A DNA stretch of 32,566 nucleotides from Synergistaceae bacterium OttesenSCG-928-D05 (GTDB lineage: Bacteria; Synergistota; Synergistia; Synergistales; Synergistaceae). The stretch is taken from NCBI GenBank assembly GCA_030266985.1, contig JAJDJB010000019.1:1-32566 (forward strand), read 5' to 3'. The notes beneath the pieces were generated by a model. That model searched no databases and was not told the DNA's origin. It saw only the letters and a list, made by a program, of their open reading frames with translations. The position numbers and the translations under genes are program-made. Positions 14,844 to 23,822 of this stretch are shown in pieces. Position 1 is the first letter of the stretch; each line of letters begins with the position of its first letter.

Positions 14844-15663
14844 TTGATTCCGCCTCCAGTTCCTCAAGCGCCCTGTCCATTTCCTGCGCGCCGAGCGACT
14901 TTGAATACTTCGCGTCGCTCAGTTCGGCAAACGAAAGTCCTTTGCCCATCTTTACGGAGATAAAAACGACCTTCGGCCCCTGCCCCTTTTCGCATAACCC
15001 GGCGAAAGTGCCGGCCATTTCTTCAAAATCGTGCCCGTCTGCAAAATTCACATCCCAGCCCGCCTCGACGAACTTTTTCTCATATATCGCGGTGGCGGCA
15101 GGATACGGTTCGGCGTTTTCGCCTTTTCGCAGCACAAGCAACAGTATCATATTCCCGTATTTTTTCGCGCCAATGCTTTCCGCCTCAAGCCAGAAATCCA
15201 GATTTCCGCAATCACTTTCGCCCACCAGACAATAAACGCGGGACTCGGAACCCGAGCGGATCAGTGATTCCATAATCCCGGCGGCAATTGAAAGCTCGCT
15301 GCCGGAAAGTACGCAAGGCGCGTCCACGCCGGGCACACGCGCAAAATCCGGCAAAGGCTGAAGCATCGCACCCAGCCTCTTGTAATGCCACAGTTCTTCG
15401 CGTTCAAAAAATCCGCGCCTGGCAAGCACGGCGTACAACGCGGGCGTTCCGTTTGCGGAGCCCGACAGGAAACGGTCGCGGTCGTTCCGCTGCTGCCTGT
15501 CCGCCAGAACCAGCAGCTCTTCCCAGTAAAGGTAGACGAGCAGGTCTGCGATCGCCAAAGGAGCATCCACCGGGCCCGAGCGCGCAACGCCCACCATACG
15601 TATAATATCTTTGCGCACTTCTGAAGCGATGCGCGTTAATTCAGCAATTCGTTCTTTGTTCAT
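14833..15663 (-). CDS. Transketolase N-terminal-subunit-like protein with lost thiamine-diphosphate motifs
   Basis: 276 residues aligning with the N-terminal (diphosphate-binding) half of transketolase: NDRDRFLSGSANGTPALYAVLARRGFF, LPDFARVPGVDAP, SELSIAAGIMESLI, KKFVEAGWDVNFADGHDFE and VVFISVKMGKGLSF. Active-site strings are replaced. SGHPGG is SGPVDAP (29-35). SKGHAAPA is SGSANGTPA, losing a conserved His. GSLGQGLS is VLSGSELS. The diphosphate/Mg motif GDGE is GESD (148-151), and its downstream Asn (DRNGLQ) is LRKGEN. Cofactor binding is therefore doubtful. The start MNKERIAEL at 15663 overlaps the csaB stop by 4 nt (ATGA), implying translational coupling with envelope genes. Confidence 0.85.
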   Translation of the reverse strand: MNKERIAELTRIASEVRKDIIRMVGVARSGPVDAPLAIADLLVYLYWEELLVLADRQQRNDRDRFLSGSANGTPALYAVLARRGFFEREELWHYKRLGAMLQPLPDFARVPGVDAPCVLSGSELSIAAGIMESLIRSGSESRVYCLVGESDCGNLDFWLEAESIGAKKYGNMILLLVLRKGENAEPYPAATAIYEKKFVEAGWDVNFADGHDFEEMAGTFAGLCEKGQGPKVVFISVKMGKGLSFAELSDAKYSKSLGAQEMDRALEELEAESNGG

Positions 15664-16673
15664 TCGGTTTCTCCAAGCACTGCGCACAGCCCGTCCCGAA
15701 ACGCTTTGTCGATCAGGGCGCCGCATTTGTCGGCAACGTCGCCATACGGCGCATCCGAGAAGGTCAGTTCTTCGCCGTTATTGTCTATTACCGGAATATT
15801 ATACTCCATCCGAAACAGATCGACCTTCGGGTCGTACGGCACAGCGGCGAGCGGAAGTCCCGCAAGCAGCGAGAGTACGATGAAATGAAGCCGCATACCA
15901 ACGGCACCGACCGTTCCAATAGTAATATTCTGGAAGTCTTCGAGCGATTTGACAAGCGCTATTTCATGCAGTTTTACGATTTTTTTCGCTTGCAGCTCTT
16001 CTAAAAGCACGGCGTCTTCCGGGGAAAAGGCAACGCCCCTTATGATCCATCCCCGCTTCTCCGCTGTTTTCTGCGCGAGCGCCGCCGCGTTTTCCGCAAG
16101 AGGGCCGTGCCACGGACGCACGTTGAGCAGGAGTATATTAGATAGAAGCGTTTGTTTTTTCAAACGAAGTCCCATGACAAGATCCGGCGTAAGCACGGAC
16201 GAAAGCTTCCACTCTTCTAGCTGGTGCATGGAACGAACATCGCGCACGCCTCGGAACAGACAGCTCGAAAATGCACTTTTCGTAAAGAACTTTCCGGGGA
16301 TCGTCGAAAGCGGACCGACCGACTGGCCAATCGCCCAGACGTTCGCGCCATTCGCACGCGCGAGTTTTACGACCATCCAATAATAGAAGCAAGATTTAGC
16401 GCTGGTGGTGTCCTGAAAGAGCCCGCCCCCGCCCAAAAGCAGCGAACGGCTTTTGGCTGCAGCGCGAGCGATTTGAATGACGCTCCAACGGTCGAAAGCG
16501 GCGACGCCGAAGCGTTTCGCCGTTTCCTCCGGCGTTGCGGAAAGCACAGCAATCCGCTCCTTCGGAATGTTATTTTCCTGCAGTTTTTGAATGCATGATT
16601 GCAGAAGCAGTTCGTCTCCGAGGTTGCCGAAACCGTAATACCCCGCAAGCAGGACGTCGAATTTTCGTTTCAA
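15660..16673 (-). CDS. csaB: CsaB-type polysaccharide pyruvyl transferase
   Basis: 337 residues with family motifs: N-terminal VLLAGYYGFGNLGDELLL, SRSLLLGGGGLFQDTTS, WAIGQSVGPLSTIPGKFF, and the C-terminal GMRLHFIVLSLLAGLPLAAVPYDPKV containing the conserved Arg/His. CsaB transfers pyruvate from PEP to a cell-wall glycan so that SLH-domain proteins can dock. The start is TTG at 16673 (reading MKRKFDVLLAG), with AGGAG about 8 nt upstream and a 4-nt overlap (TTGA) with the DUF5693 gene. The long open frame further upstream to 17096 overlaps that gene and is rejected. The link to wall-anchored surface proteins suits an organism with large secreted beta-repeat proteins. Confidence 0.92.
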   Translation of the reverse strand: MKRKFDVLLAGYYGFGNLGDELLLQSCIQKLQENNIPKERIAVLSATPEETAKRFGVAAFDRWSVIQIARAAAKSRSLLLGGGGLFQDTTSAKSCFYYWMVVKLARANGANVWAIGQSVGPLSTIPGKFFTKSAFSSCLFRGVRDVRSMHQLEEWKLSSVLTPDLVMGLRLKKQTLLSNILLLNVRPWHGPLAENAAALAQKTAEKRGWIIRGVAFSPEDAVLLEELQAKKIVKLHEIALVKSLEDFQNITIGTVGAVGMRLHFIVLSLLAGLPLAAVPYDPKVDLFRMEYNIPVIDNNGEELTFSDAPYGDVADKCGALIDKAFRDGLCAVLGETE

Positions 16674-18580
16674 CGAACAAGCTCCTGAAGTCCTTTTTTC
16701 CAGAGAGGAACGCCGATAAACCGGACAGCAGCAACGACGAGGAGTCCAACGACGATGCCGGTCCACCAGCCGTTCAGAACGCGCGCTACGCTCAGAATAA
16801 GCGTGGTATGGAAATGGCAGAAAGTATTGACCGCAGAGCTGAACGCAAGGACGGAAACGACCCTGAAAACTTCGCGGTATCTGGGCGCCCAGTCTTTCCG
16901 CATTACATAATAGTAAAGGATCAACGCCGGATACCCGACCATGAACTCTTTTGTGCGCGGACGGACGAGCAGCGTCCGCTCCATAAAGTCGCGGAATGCA
17001 ACTTCCCAGCCCGGTACGTTCGAAACGTTGTCGCTGCGCAGCGCCATAACAAGCATCGCGAGCAGGACTACGCCGATCAATATCAGTTCCCCCCACAGCG
17101 CGGGACGTTCAACGATATTCTGGAACGACTCGGGATGTACCTTGCGCTTGAGGTCATGCAGCAAAAGAAGCAGCGGCGGCAGAAGCAGCGTCAGTTTAAC
17201 GCCTGAAAAGGGCGTAAGCCGCAGCGAAGCCGTCGTCGTGCCGTAGAACGAAGCGATTGAAATCCCACCTGCAAGAACGATAAACAGTCCCAACAACAAA
17301 CCATATATCGGTTTTTTGTAATGTTCCAGCGCCGCGAGCACCGCCTCCGTCGCGATAAAAGCGCCGCAGAAACCGCCCGCGAGTTTCGCCGCAAAGGAGA
17401 CCTTCCACATTACGCCCGCCGTAAGCAGTGAAATAAAAATAAGTCCGGCAAGTTCGCCGAGACGCGCTCTCCCGTCTTCGATTCCCGCGAAGCGCGCGCC
17501 GTAAAACCAGGCGCAGGCAACAAGCGCAAGCGCGCATCCAATCGCCCCCGCAAGCGGCGCGGGCCACTTCGGCATGGTTCTCGGCCAGCCGAACGCATAG
17601 CCGCGATCCATAATCATTTCTTTCGTGCTTGCAAGATCCTGCATGAAAACTTCGAGTTTATTGCCCTGCTGTAAATCGTAGGGGCGCATCATGATAAGGC
17701 GTATCGAACGCTCATGTGCCGCGCGCGCCATTCTCTCGACAATCTGCGTCCGCTGCATATTGCGCGACGTAATCTCTTCTTTGGTCAGGCTGTGCATCGG
17801 CAGTACGTCCGGCGCCATGAGCCATGCCATGTTTGTGACACCGACCTGCTTCACGAACTCCACCTGCGCAAAACTGATATAGTGCTCTTTCAGCACCTGC
17901 GCAAGCGATTTCAAATTCGGATACCCCGCCATGATGGGCCCGGCGGGGACAATTGTTTTAATTTGCGGATAACGCTCCGCGAGCCAGGAGATCGACTTGG
18001 CGACGCGCTCTCCGTTGGATGCGCTGCACGGCCCCGGGCGGAAAAGTATCGGAATATTATTGTCGCGGCAGAAATCGAGTGCCGTAAAGTCCGGAACAAG
18101 CGCAGAAAGTTTGAAGTCCTCCGGGTTGCCGGGCAGGATCAGATAGACGTCACCGTTGATCCGCTCTTTCTGCATCGCAGGCATTTTGATCGTAAGATAC
18201 TCGTAAAGCAATTCCGTATTCGGGGAATCTTCCCTCATTTTAATAACGGCGCGGTCACGCTGGATGCCGGGGAAAGAGACTCCTATCGCAGCGGCGGCCC
18301 CGTATTCAAGCGGCAGCGGGTTGACCATCGCAAGGTCTTCTCCGGTATATTCGGCAACGCACAAGCCTTCTACGCCAAGCGGCGTAATCTTTTCCCATAC
18401 GTCCTTGCGCACAAGCTCACTCTGGTAGGATAAAGAAGCGATGTCCTTATATTCAACGACAAACGCGACGGCACGATTCGCCCGTTCCGCCGCAACACGC
18501 GGCATCACTCCGTAAAGAGAAAGGAGGCCCGCAATCAAAAACAATACGATAAATATTTTTTTTCTGGAAAACAGCGACAT
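16670..18580 (-). CDS. DUF5693 family polytopic membrane protein
   Basis: 636 residues. One N-terminal transmembrane segment (IFIVLFLIAGLLSLYGVMP) is followed by an extracytoplasmic domain of about 300 residues with a TIM-barrel-like flavour (VEGLCVAEYTGEDLAM, FRPGPCSASNGERVAK, EFVKQVGVTNMAWLMAPDV, IRLIMMRPYDLQQGN). About eight C-terminal hydrophobic helices follow from residue 340 on. This matches the DUF5693 family, found next to csaB in Synergistota and some Firmicutes; its biochemical role is unknown. The translational overlap with csaB implies a joint task in wall-glycan modification or export. A GGAGG-containing leader precedes the ATG at 18580, only 3 bp past the maf stop. Confidence 0.85.
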   Translation of the reverse strand: MSLFSRKKIFIVLFLIAGLLSLYGVMPRVAAERANRAVAFVVEYKDIASLSYQSELVRKDVWEKITPLGVEGLCVAEYTGEDLAMVNPLPLEYGAAAAIGVSFPGIQRDRAVIKMREDSPNTELLYEYLTIKMPAMQKERINGDVYLILPGNPEDFKLSALVPDFTALDFCRDNNIPILFRPGPCSASNGERVAKSISWLAERYPQIKTIVPAGPIMAGYPNLKSLAQVLKEHYISFAQVEFVKQVGVTNMAWLMAPDVLPMHSLTKEEITSRNMQRTQIVERMARAAHERSIRLIMMRPYDLQQGNKLEVFMQDLASTKEMIMDRGYAFGWPRTMPKWPAPLAGAIGCALALVACAWFYGARFAGIEDGRARLGELAGLIFISLLTAGVMWKVSFAAKLAGGFCGAFIATEAVLAALEHYKKPIYGLLLGLFIVLAGGISIASFYGTTTASLRLTPFSGVKLTLLLPPLLLLLHDLKRKVHPESFQNIVERPALWGELILIGVVLLAMLVMALRSDNVSNVPGWEVAFRDFMERTLLVRPRTKEFMVGYPALILYYYVMRKDWAPRYREVFRVVSVLAFSSAVNTFCHFHTTLILSVARVLNGWWTGIVVGLLVVAAVRFIGVPLWKKGLQELVR

Positions 18581-18583
18581 CCC

Positions 18584-19174
18584 TTAAACCCTCCACTGAT
18601 CGGAAAGCGGCCAGCCGAGTTCAGTCAAAAGCTCGCTGAGCCGCTCAAGCGGCAGTCCAACAACGTTGAAATAACACCCCGCAACACGCTCGACCAACAA
18701 CGTGCCATGCCCCTGTATCGCGTAGGCACCGGCCTTGTCCATGCTCTCTCCCGTGTCGACGTAGGCAGTAACTTCGCCTTCCGTCATCGGCCGAAACGTT
18801 ACATCCGTCTTTTCGACCGCCGATACGCCCCTGCCTTCGGGGTCTATCACCGCAACGCCGGTCATCACCGTGTGCGTTTTCCCCTGCAGCATAGATATCA
18901 TGCGCCGCGCGTCTTCTTTGTCGCCCGGCTTACCCAATATTTTACCGTCAATCACTACGGTCGTGTCGGCGCCAACAACCCATCTGCCCTCGTTCTTATG
19001 ATACACGTCCGCAGCTTTTGCCTCGGCAAGACGACGCACCATATCCTGCGGCGCTTCGTCGGGAATCACGTCCTCGGTTACCTGCGCCGCCTGCACTTCA
19101 AAATCCCATCCGAGTTCTTCGAAAAAGGCGCGCCGCCTCGGACTGCCGGACGCGAGAATGAATTTCGGCCTCAC
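18584..19174 (-). CDS. maf: Maf-family nucleotide pyrophosphatase
   Basis: 196 residues with the Maf signatures: LASGSPRRRAFFEELG, VVGADTTVVIDGKILGKPGD, ARRMISMLQGKTHTVMTGVAV, and YVDTGESMDKAGAYAIQGHG with GCYFNVVGLPL. Maf proteins hydrolyse dTTP/UTP or modified nucleotides to the monophosphate and affect septation when overproduced. The GKxxD and Asp/Lys catalytic residues are present. The start is GTG at 19174, overlapping the DUF4321 stop as GTGA, so it is translationally coupled. Confidence 0.95.
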   Translation of the reverse strand: MRPKFILASGSPRRRAFFEELGWDFEVQAAQVTEDVIPDEAPQDMVRRLAEAKAADVYHKNEGRWVVGADTTVVIDGKILGKPGDKEDARRMISMLQGKTHTVMTGVAVIDPEGRGVSAVEKTDVTFRPMTEGEVTAYVDTGESMDKAGAYAIQGHGTLLVERVAGCYFNVVGLPLERLSELLTELGWPLSDQWRV

Positions 19175-19419
19175 CGTGCCAGAAACACTCCCAGAATCGC
19201 GCCGATCAAGGTCCCAAGATTCAGCTTCAGCGCAAAAAGAAAACCGAAACGAAGCATAACAAGATCGATCTGCCGAACGTCTATGGAAAAATCGACGACA
19301 TTAGCAAAAAGCACGGAAGTTGCAGAAAAGCGGTGCAGAAAAATTCCCAACCATGTCCCCAGGATCATACATAGGAGAATGATCCCCCAGCGAACCGTAC
19401 CGGATTTCACGAGCGCCAT
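19171..19419 (-). CDS. DUF4321 small membrane protein
   Basis: 82 residues with two hydrophobic helices flanking a short loop: WGIILLCMILGTWLGIFLH and a C-terminal FGFLFALKLNLGTLIGAILGVFLAR. The LKLNLGTLIG ending is characteristic of DUF4321 proteins, which commonly sit just before maf. Function unknown. The start at 19419 is chosen because the uppP stop (19421-19423) is 1 nt upstream and GGGGGTG provides a ribosome-binding site; the frame is open further upstream only by overlap with uppP. Confidence 0.85.
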   Translation of the reverse strand: MALVKSGTVRWGIILLCMILGTWLGIFLHRFSATSVLFANVVDFSIDVRQIDLVMLRFGFLFALKLNLGTLIGAILGVFLAR

Positions 19420-19420
19420 C

Positions 19421-20230
19421 TCACCACACCCCCAGAAATGTTGTAAAAACAGCCGCGCCGCCAAGCAGGAAGCAATAAACGCCAAATCCCCACCACTTCG
19501 ACGCGATCACCAGCTTCTTCAAAACGACAAGCGCGAGCAAACCCGTAGCAAACGCCGTTGCGGCGCCGATATACCATTGCGCGGGCAGCGACGACACAAA
19601 GGATTCCCAACCGCCCGTTTCCATTGCCTGTAAAAGAGTCGCCCCAAATATCGCGGGCAGGGAGAGCAGAAACGAGAAGCGGAAAGCCTGCGACTTGTCG
19701 AGCCCAATGCTCTGCCCCATCATGATCGTCATGCCGGAACGCGAGATACCCGGCATCAGCGCGACGCACTGCGCAAGTCCGACGAACACGCCGTCTTTGA
19801 CATTGACCACGCCGACGCCGCTTTTAATAAAACGGCTCGCAATCAAAACGACGCCCGTAAACATAAGTCCGCATCCGACCAGAAGAGAGTTCTGCGCAGC
19901 CAATTCGGCGTAGTCTTTCACCATAATGCCGATTGCGCCCGTAATCACGGTGCCGACGATCACCGCCCAGCCTGTGGGCCATCCGCGGCTTCTGCGTTTC
20001 TCTTCATTCACAAAGCCGCCGAACCATTCAAACGCAATCTCAAGAATGTCGCGCATAAAGAAAATAAGCGTGGCTAGCGCCGTCGCAACGTGCAACACGA
20101 GGTCATAGGAAAGGGGCGGCATCTCCATGCCGAAAAATATCTGCGCGAGTGCGAGATGCCCGGAACTACTGACCGGCAGAAACTCGGTCAGCCCCTGTAT
20201 CACGCCGAGAATAAGCACATCCATATTCAT
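19421..20230 (-). CDS. uppP: Undecaprenyl-diphosphatase UppP/BacA
   Basis: 269-residue polytopic membrane enzyme. GVIQGLTEFLPVSSSGHLAL near the N-terminus and MPGISRSGMTI near residue 160 are the two BacA signature motifs carrying the catalytic Glu, Ser and Arg. It dephosphorylates C55-PP to recycle the lipid carrier for peptidoglycan and glycan synthesis and contributes to bacitracin resistance. It is 11 bp downstream of the Na/Pi cotransporter gene and couples into the DUF4321 and maf genes. Confidence 0.96.
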   Translation of the reverse strand: MNMDVLILGVIQGLTEFLPVSSSGHLALAQIFFGMEMPPLSYDLVLHVATALATLIFFMRDILEIAFEWFGGFVNEEKRRSRGWPTGWAVIVGTVITGAIGIMVKDYAELAAQNSLLVGCGLMFTGVVLIASRFIKSGVGVVNVKDGVFVGLAQCVALMPGISRSGMTIMMGQSIGLDKSQAFRFSFLLSLPAIFGATLLQAMETGGWESFVSSLPAQWYIGAATAFATGLLALVVLKKLVIASKWWGFGVYCFLLGGAAVFTTFLGVW

Positions 20231-20241
20231 AAATAACTTTC

Positions 20242-21879
20242 CTAACCTTTGCCGATCGACGTGCGGTTATGGATGCGCTCAATGTCGAATACAAGCATAA
20301 CGAGGTTGTGCGCATGGTCGCCCACACGCTCCAGATTGCTCAGAATATCGATAAAGATAACGCCTGCGCTCGGGATGCAGCCGCCGGCATTAAGCCGCGC
20401 GATATGCTGCGCGCGCAATGTCTTCTCCATATAGTCGATCCTGTCCTCGAGGTCAAGCACTTGCTGCGCAAGCTGCGGATCTTCGTCCTCCAGCGCCTGA
20501 ATGCTGCGCGTAAGCGTTGAAATGACCAGGTCAAACATCTCCCGCAATTCTTCCTGCGCTTTTTCGGAGAACGACAGCTTGTGATCCTGCAGAAACTGGA
20601 ACATTTCACTCAGGTTCGTTGCGTGGTCGCCGACGCGTTCGATGTCGCCGACGCCGCTGATGCACGAACTCAAGATGATCGAAAGGTCGGACGGCAGGCC
20701 GGTCTGCCCTACGTCCGTCGCGTAGCGCACCGTGTCATGCGTCAGCTCGTTCACGTTCGCTTCCATGCGGTCGATCTCCGCAATTAATTTATCGTTGTTC
20801 GTTTCGAACAGCGTCTTGCAGGTTTCGATCATTTTGAGCGAGATCGACGCCATACGAATCATTTCCATGCGAACCGCGTCAACCGCAGCAGCCGGGGACG
20901 CGCCGATCAGGGCCCGATTCAGAAACTGCACGCCAAGCACTTCCATACTCTTATCGTCGGGAAGGATTTTTTTAATCAAAGATGCGTACTGCTTCACGAA
21001 CGGCAGGAACAGCAGCGCGACCACAAAGCTGAAAATCGAGTGCGCGTTTGCGACCTGACGGGAAATATCGTGCGATGTAAGTTCAATAAGACTGGTATAC
21101 AGCGGAAGGAGTGAAAAAATTACGAGCGTTCCGATGACCTTGATCAACACGTGTGCGGTCGCGGCCTGCTTTGCGGCGCGGTTACCGCCGAGCGAAGCGA
21201 GGACCGCCGTAATCGTCGTACCGATGTTATCGCCCAAAATAATCGCGATCGCTGTCTGAAGCGGAATGACGCCCTGCGCGGCAACCGCCATCGTAAGACC
21301 AACCGTCGCGGAGCTCGACTGCACGATCAGGGTAACGACAAGACCCGAAAGAAAAGCCAGGAAAAGATGATCGCCGAAAATCGTCATGATATCGGGACGC
21401 GTTTTTAAATAAGCGAGCGGTTCCGCCATCATATCCATACCGATAAACAAAAGTCCGAATCCGACCAATCCGACGCCAATCTGTTTGTGCCGTTTCTTCT
21501 GCCCCAGGATACAGAGCGCCGCACCGCACATCGCGCACAAATAAGCGACATTCGTGACCTTAAAAGCAATGAGCTGCCCGGTTACCGTTGTACCAATGTT
21601 CGCGCCAAGGATAACGCCGATCGCCTGCGTCAGGTTCATAAACCCAACGTCCACGAAACTTACCACCATGACTGTCGTTGCGCTGCTGCTCTGCAAAATG
21701 CCTGTAACAACCGTGCCAACGAGCAGTCCTTTTATCGGCGTTCCCGTCAGCGAACTGATAAGTTTTCTAAGCCTGTCTCCCGCGATTGCCTGGAGCGCCT
21801 CGCCCATAATGATGATCCCGTAAACAAGAATACCGACCCCGGCTAAAATTTGCAGAACTTCTGTGACAGACATCAGCAT
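20242..21879 (-). CDS. Na+/phosphate cotransporter with C-terminal PhoU-like domain
   Basis: 545 residues. The membrane half (about 1-320) has two inverted Na_Pi_cotrans repeats with the signature QSSS motifs TGILQSSSATTVMVVSF and LIVQSSSATVGLTMAVAAQ, and paired GANIGTT/GDNIGTT loops. The C-terminal 200 residues contain PhoU-like helical repeats (SCISGVGDIERVGDHATNLSEM and DILSNLERVGDHAHNLVM, with metal-binding ExxxD patterns). It imports phosphate with sodium, with PhoU-type regulation. The start may be ATG 21879 or 21873, the latter better spaced from GGGAGAG. Placed directly before uppP, it may help handle phosphate released in lipid-carrier recycling (inference). Confidence 0.92.
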   Translation of the reverse strand: MLMSVTEVLQILAGVGILVYGIIIMGEALQAIAGDRLRKLISSLTGTPIKGLLVGTVVTGILQSSSATTVMVVSFVDVGFMNLTQAIGVILGANIGTTVTGQLIAFKVTNVAYLCAMCGAALCILGQKKRHKQIGVGLVGFGLLFIGMDMMAEPLAYLKTRPDIMTIFGDHLFLAFLSGLVVTLIVQSSSATVGLTMAVAAQGVIPLQTAIAIILGDNIGTTITAVLASLGGNRAAKQAATAHVLIKVIGTLVIFSLLPLYTSLIELTSHDISRQVANAHSIFSFVVALLFLPFVKQYASLIKKILPDDKSMEVLGVQFLNRALIGASPAAAVDAVRMEMIRMASISLKMIETCKTLFETNNDKLIAEIDRMEANVNELTHDTVRYATDVGQTGLPSDLSIILSSCISGVGDIERVGDHATNLSEMFQFLQDHKLSFSEKAQEELREMFDLVISTLTRSIQALEDEDPQLAQQVLDLEDRIDYMEKTLRAQHIARLNAGGCIPSAGVIFIDILSNLERVGDHAHNLVMLVFDIERIHNRTSIGKG

Positions 21880-21917
21880 CTCTCCCTATTTGCGGTAAAA
21901 AAATTATAAATTTTAAA

Positions 21918-23651
21918 TTATCTGGCGTTCGTCAGCTTTGTGATGAGCGGGACAATCGTCGGATAGTTTCTCGACGTCTTGCCAAAAACATCCCGAATCC
22001 GTTTACGTATCTCCGTCGGCAGGGTCTCCGGCTTCGCCCCCGGCGTACGCGCGAACTGCTCAAGCCCAAGCCGGACGGCGTTTTCGAGATCCTTAAACGT
22101 ACTGCCGTCTTCGGATGAAAAAACGCTCCCCTTCGTCTGAATCTGAATCGGCGCGACAGGTTTCCAGTTTTTATCGAGCACAAGAGAAATTACGACGAGG
22201 CCGTTCTCGGAAAGCTCCCTGCGCTCACGCAGGATGCTGCCGTCGAACTCGCCGAGCGCAATGCCGTCCACCATCACCGCACCGGACTGCACCGTGCCGC
22301 TCACTTCCGCTTTCTTTGAATCCTGGAATTTCAAAACGTCTCCGTTCTGCATGATAAAGACATTCTTCGCGGGGATGCCCACGTCGCGCGCCAACTGGGA
22401 ATGACGAATCAGATGGCGATATTCGCCGTGCACGGGCATGAAAAATTTCGGTTTTACCATACTTAGCAGCATTTTAAGCTCGTCACGCGACGCATGTCCC
22501 GAAACGTGGATATTCTCCGTCCGTTCGTAAATGACTTCGCAGCCGCACGCAAAAAGCCTGTTCACCGTGTGGCTCACAAGCTTTTCATTTCCGGGGATCG
22601 GCGTGGCCGATACGATCACGAGATCCTTCGGCCCGAGATGGATCTGCCTGTGCGCGCCCTTGCTCATCATTACAAGACCTGAAAAAGGTTCGCCCTGGCT
22701 TCCCGTCGTAAGAATCACGACGCGGTTCTCAGCCATATGCTCCGCCTCCTGCGGCGTGAGCAGCATGTCGTCCGCTACGTCGATATAGCCAAGTTCGCGC
22801 GCCAACGCAACGTTTGCAATCATACTCCGGCCGTTCAGCACAACCTTTCGGTTAAAACGCGCCGCCGTATTGAACACCTGCTGCGCCCTGTGAATGTTGC
22901 TCGCGAAGGTCGCAACTACGATACGGCGGTCCTTATAAAGGCGGAAAAGGCGCTCGAACGTCTGGCCAACCGTGCGCTCCGACGGCGTAAAGCCGCTGCG
23001 CTCCGCGTTCGTCGAGTCCGAAAGCATCAACAGTACGCCCTCTTTGCCAAGTTCAGCGAATGCGGCGTAATCCGAAACACGTCCGTCGATGGGCGTCGGG
23101 TCAAGTTTAAAATCTCCTGAATGTACGATAACGCCGGCCGGCGTCCGAATGGCAAGCGCAAAAGAATCCGGGATAGAGTGACAGACGGGGATAAACTCCA
23201 CCGTAAACGCCCCGGCCTCTACCTTTGTGCCGGGTCCCGTCTCACGAAATTTCGGAATATAATTCGTCCGCGCATCCTTCATTTTATTCTCGATCAAGCC
23301 GGCGGTGAGGCGCGAGGTATAGAGCGGCGCATCAATCCGCGGCAGAATAAACGGCAGAGCGCCAATATGGTCCTCGTGTCCGTGCGTAATAAAAACACCA
23401 CGGATCTTATCCTTGTTCTCAATCAGAAACTCAACGTCCGGGATAACAAAATCAATCCCGAGCATATTATCCTCGGGAAATTTCAATCCGCAGTCCACGA
23501 CAATAATGTCGTCATTGTATTGGAAAACCGTCAGGTTCTTCCCAATCTCGCCAAGTCCGCCGAGCGGGATGACCTTCAATTCTCCGGCAGGCGTACTCGG
23601 CCTGCGTGTTTTTCTTCTTTTCCTATCCGGAATGGGCATATAAGTACACAT
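21918..23651 (-). CDS. rnj: Ribonuclease J
   Basis: 577 residues with beta-lactamase/beta-CASP architecture: IVVDCGLKFPEDNMLGIDFV, the metal motif THGHEDHIGALPF, the downstream HSIPDSF and HSGDFKLD, the RNase J string LMLSDSTNAERSGFTPSE, the beta-CASP motif VSATPIPGNE, HVSGHASRDELK, MPVHGEYRHL, and a C-terminal RNase J tail. It is a 5'-3' exonuclease/endonuclease for mRNA decay and rRNA maturation. First gene of the long minus-strand train. The start at 23651 sits very close to GGAGGGAG; an in-frame ATG at 23639 is an alternative. Confidence 0.96.
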   Translation of the reverse strand: MCTYMPIPDRKRRKTRRPSTPAGELKVIPLGGLGEIGKNLTVFQYNDDIIVVDCGLKFPEDNMLGIDFVIPDVEFLIENKDKIRGVFITHGHEDHIGALPFILPRIDAPLYTSRLTAGLIENKMKDARTNYIPKFRETGPGTKVEAGAFTVEFIPVCHSIPDSFALAIRTPAGVIVHSGDFKLDPTPIDGRVSDYAAFAELGKEGVLLMLSDSTNAERSGFTPSERTVGQTFERLFRLYKDRRIVVATFASNIHRAQQVFNTAARFNRKVVLNGRSMIANVALARELGYIDVADDMLLTPQEAEHMAENRVVILTTGSQGEPFSGLVMMSKGAHRQIHLGPKDLVIVSATPIPGNEKLVSHTVNRLFACGCEVIYERTENIHVSGHASRDELKMLLSMVKPKFFMPVHGEYRHLIRHSQLARDVGIPAKNVFIMQNGDVLKFQDSKKAEVSGTVQSGAVMVDGIALGEFDGSILRERRELSENGLVVISLVLDKNWKPVAPIQIQTKGSVFSSEDGSTFKDLENAVRLGLEQFARTPGAKPETLPTEIRKRIRDVFGKTSRNYPTIVPLITKLTNAR

Positions 23652-23757
23652 CTCCCTCCAGCATAATATCCTACCACGTTCCAGCCGGGAGGGCTACGGC
23701 AATTGCACCGATTTCAAGTAAAGCTTACGTACAGTTTATGATAATTTTCACGAACGC

Positions 23758-23786
23758 TTGCACAAAAAACAAATATGGCATACTAT
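23758..23786 (+). promoter_or_regulatory. Promoter of the radical SAM gene
   Basis: TTGCAC (23758-23763) and TACTAT (23781-23786) are separated by 17 bp. The -10 lies downstream of the first in-frame ATG (23775), which argues that translation starts at 23823 instead. Confidence 0.65.
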
Positions 23787-23822
23787 ATGTATATATTAAT
23801 AAAAAAAGGAAGCGCATATTTG

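Noticed and set aside
16674-17096. N-terminal extension of the csaB open frame
   Set aside because: It lies wholly within the DUF5693 gene, lacks similarity to the family, and the TTG at 16673 has a proper ribosome-binding site right before the conserved GYYGFGNLGDE region.
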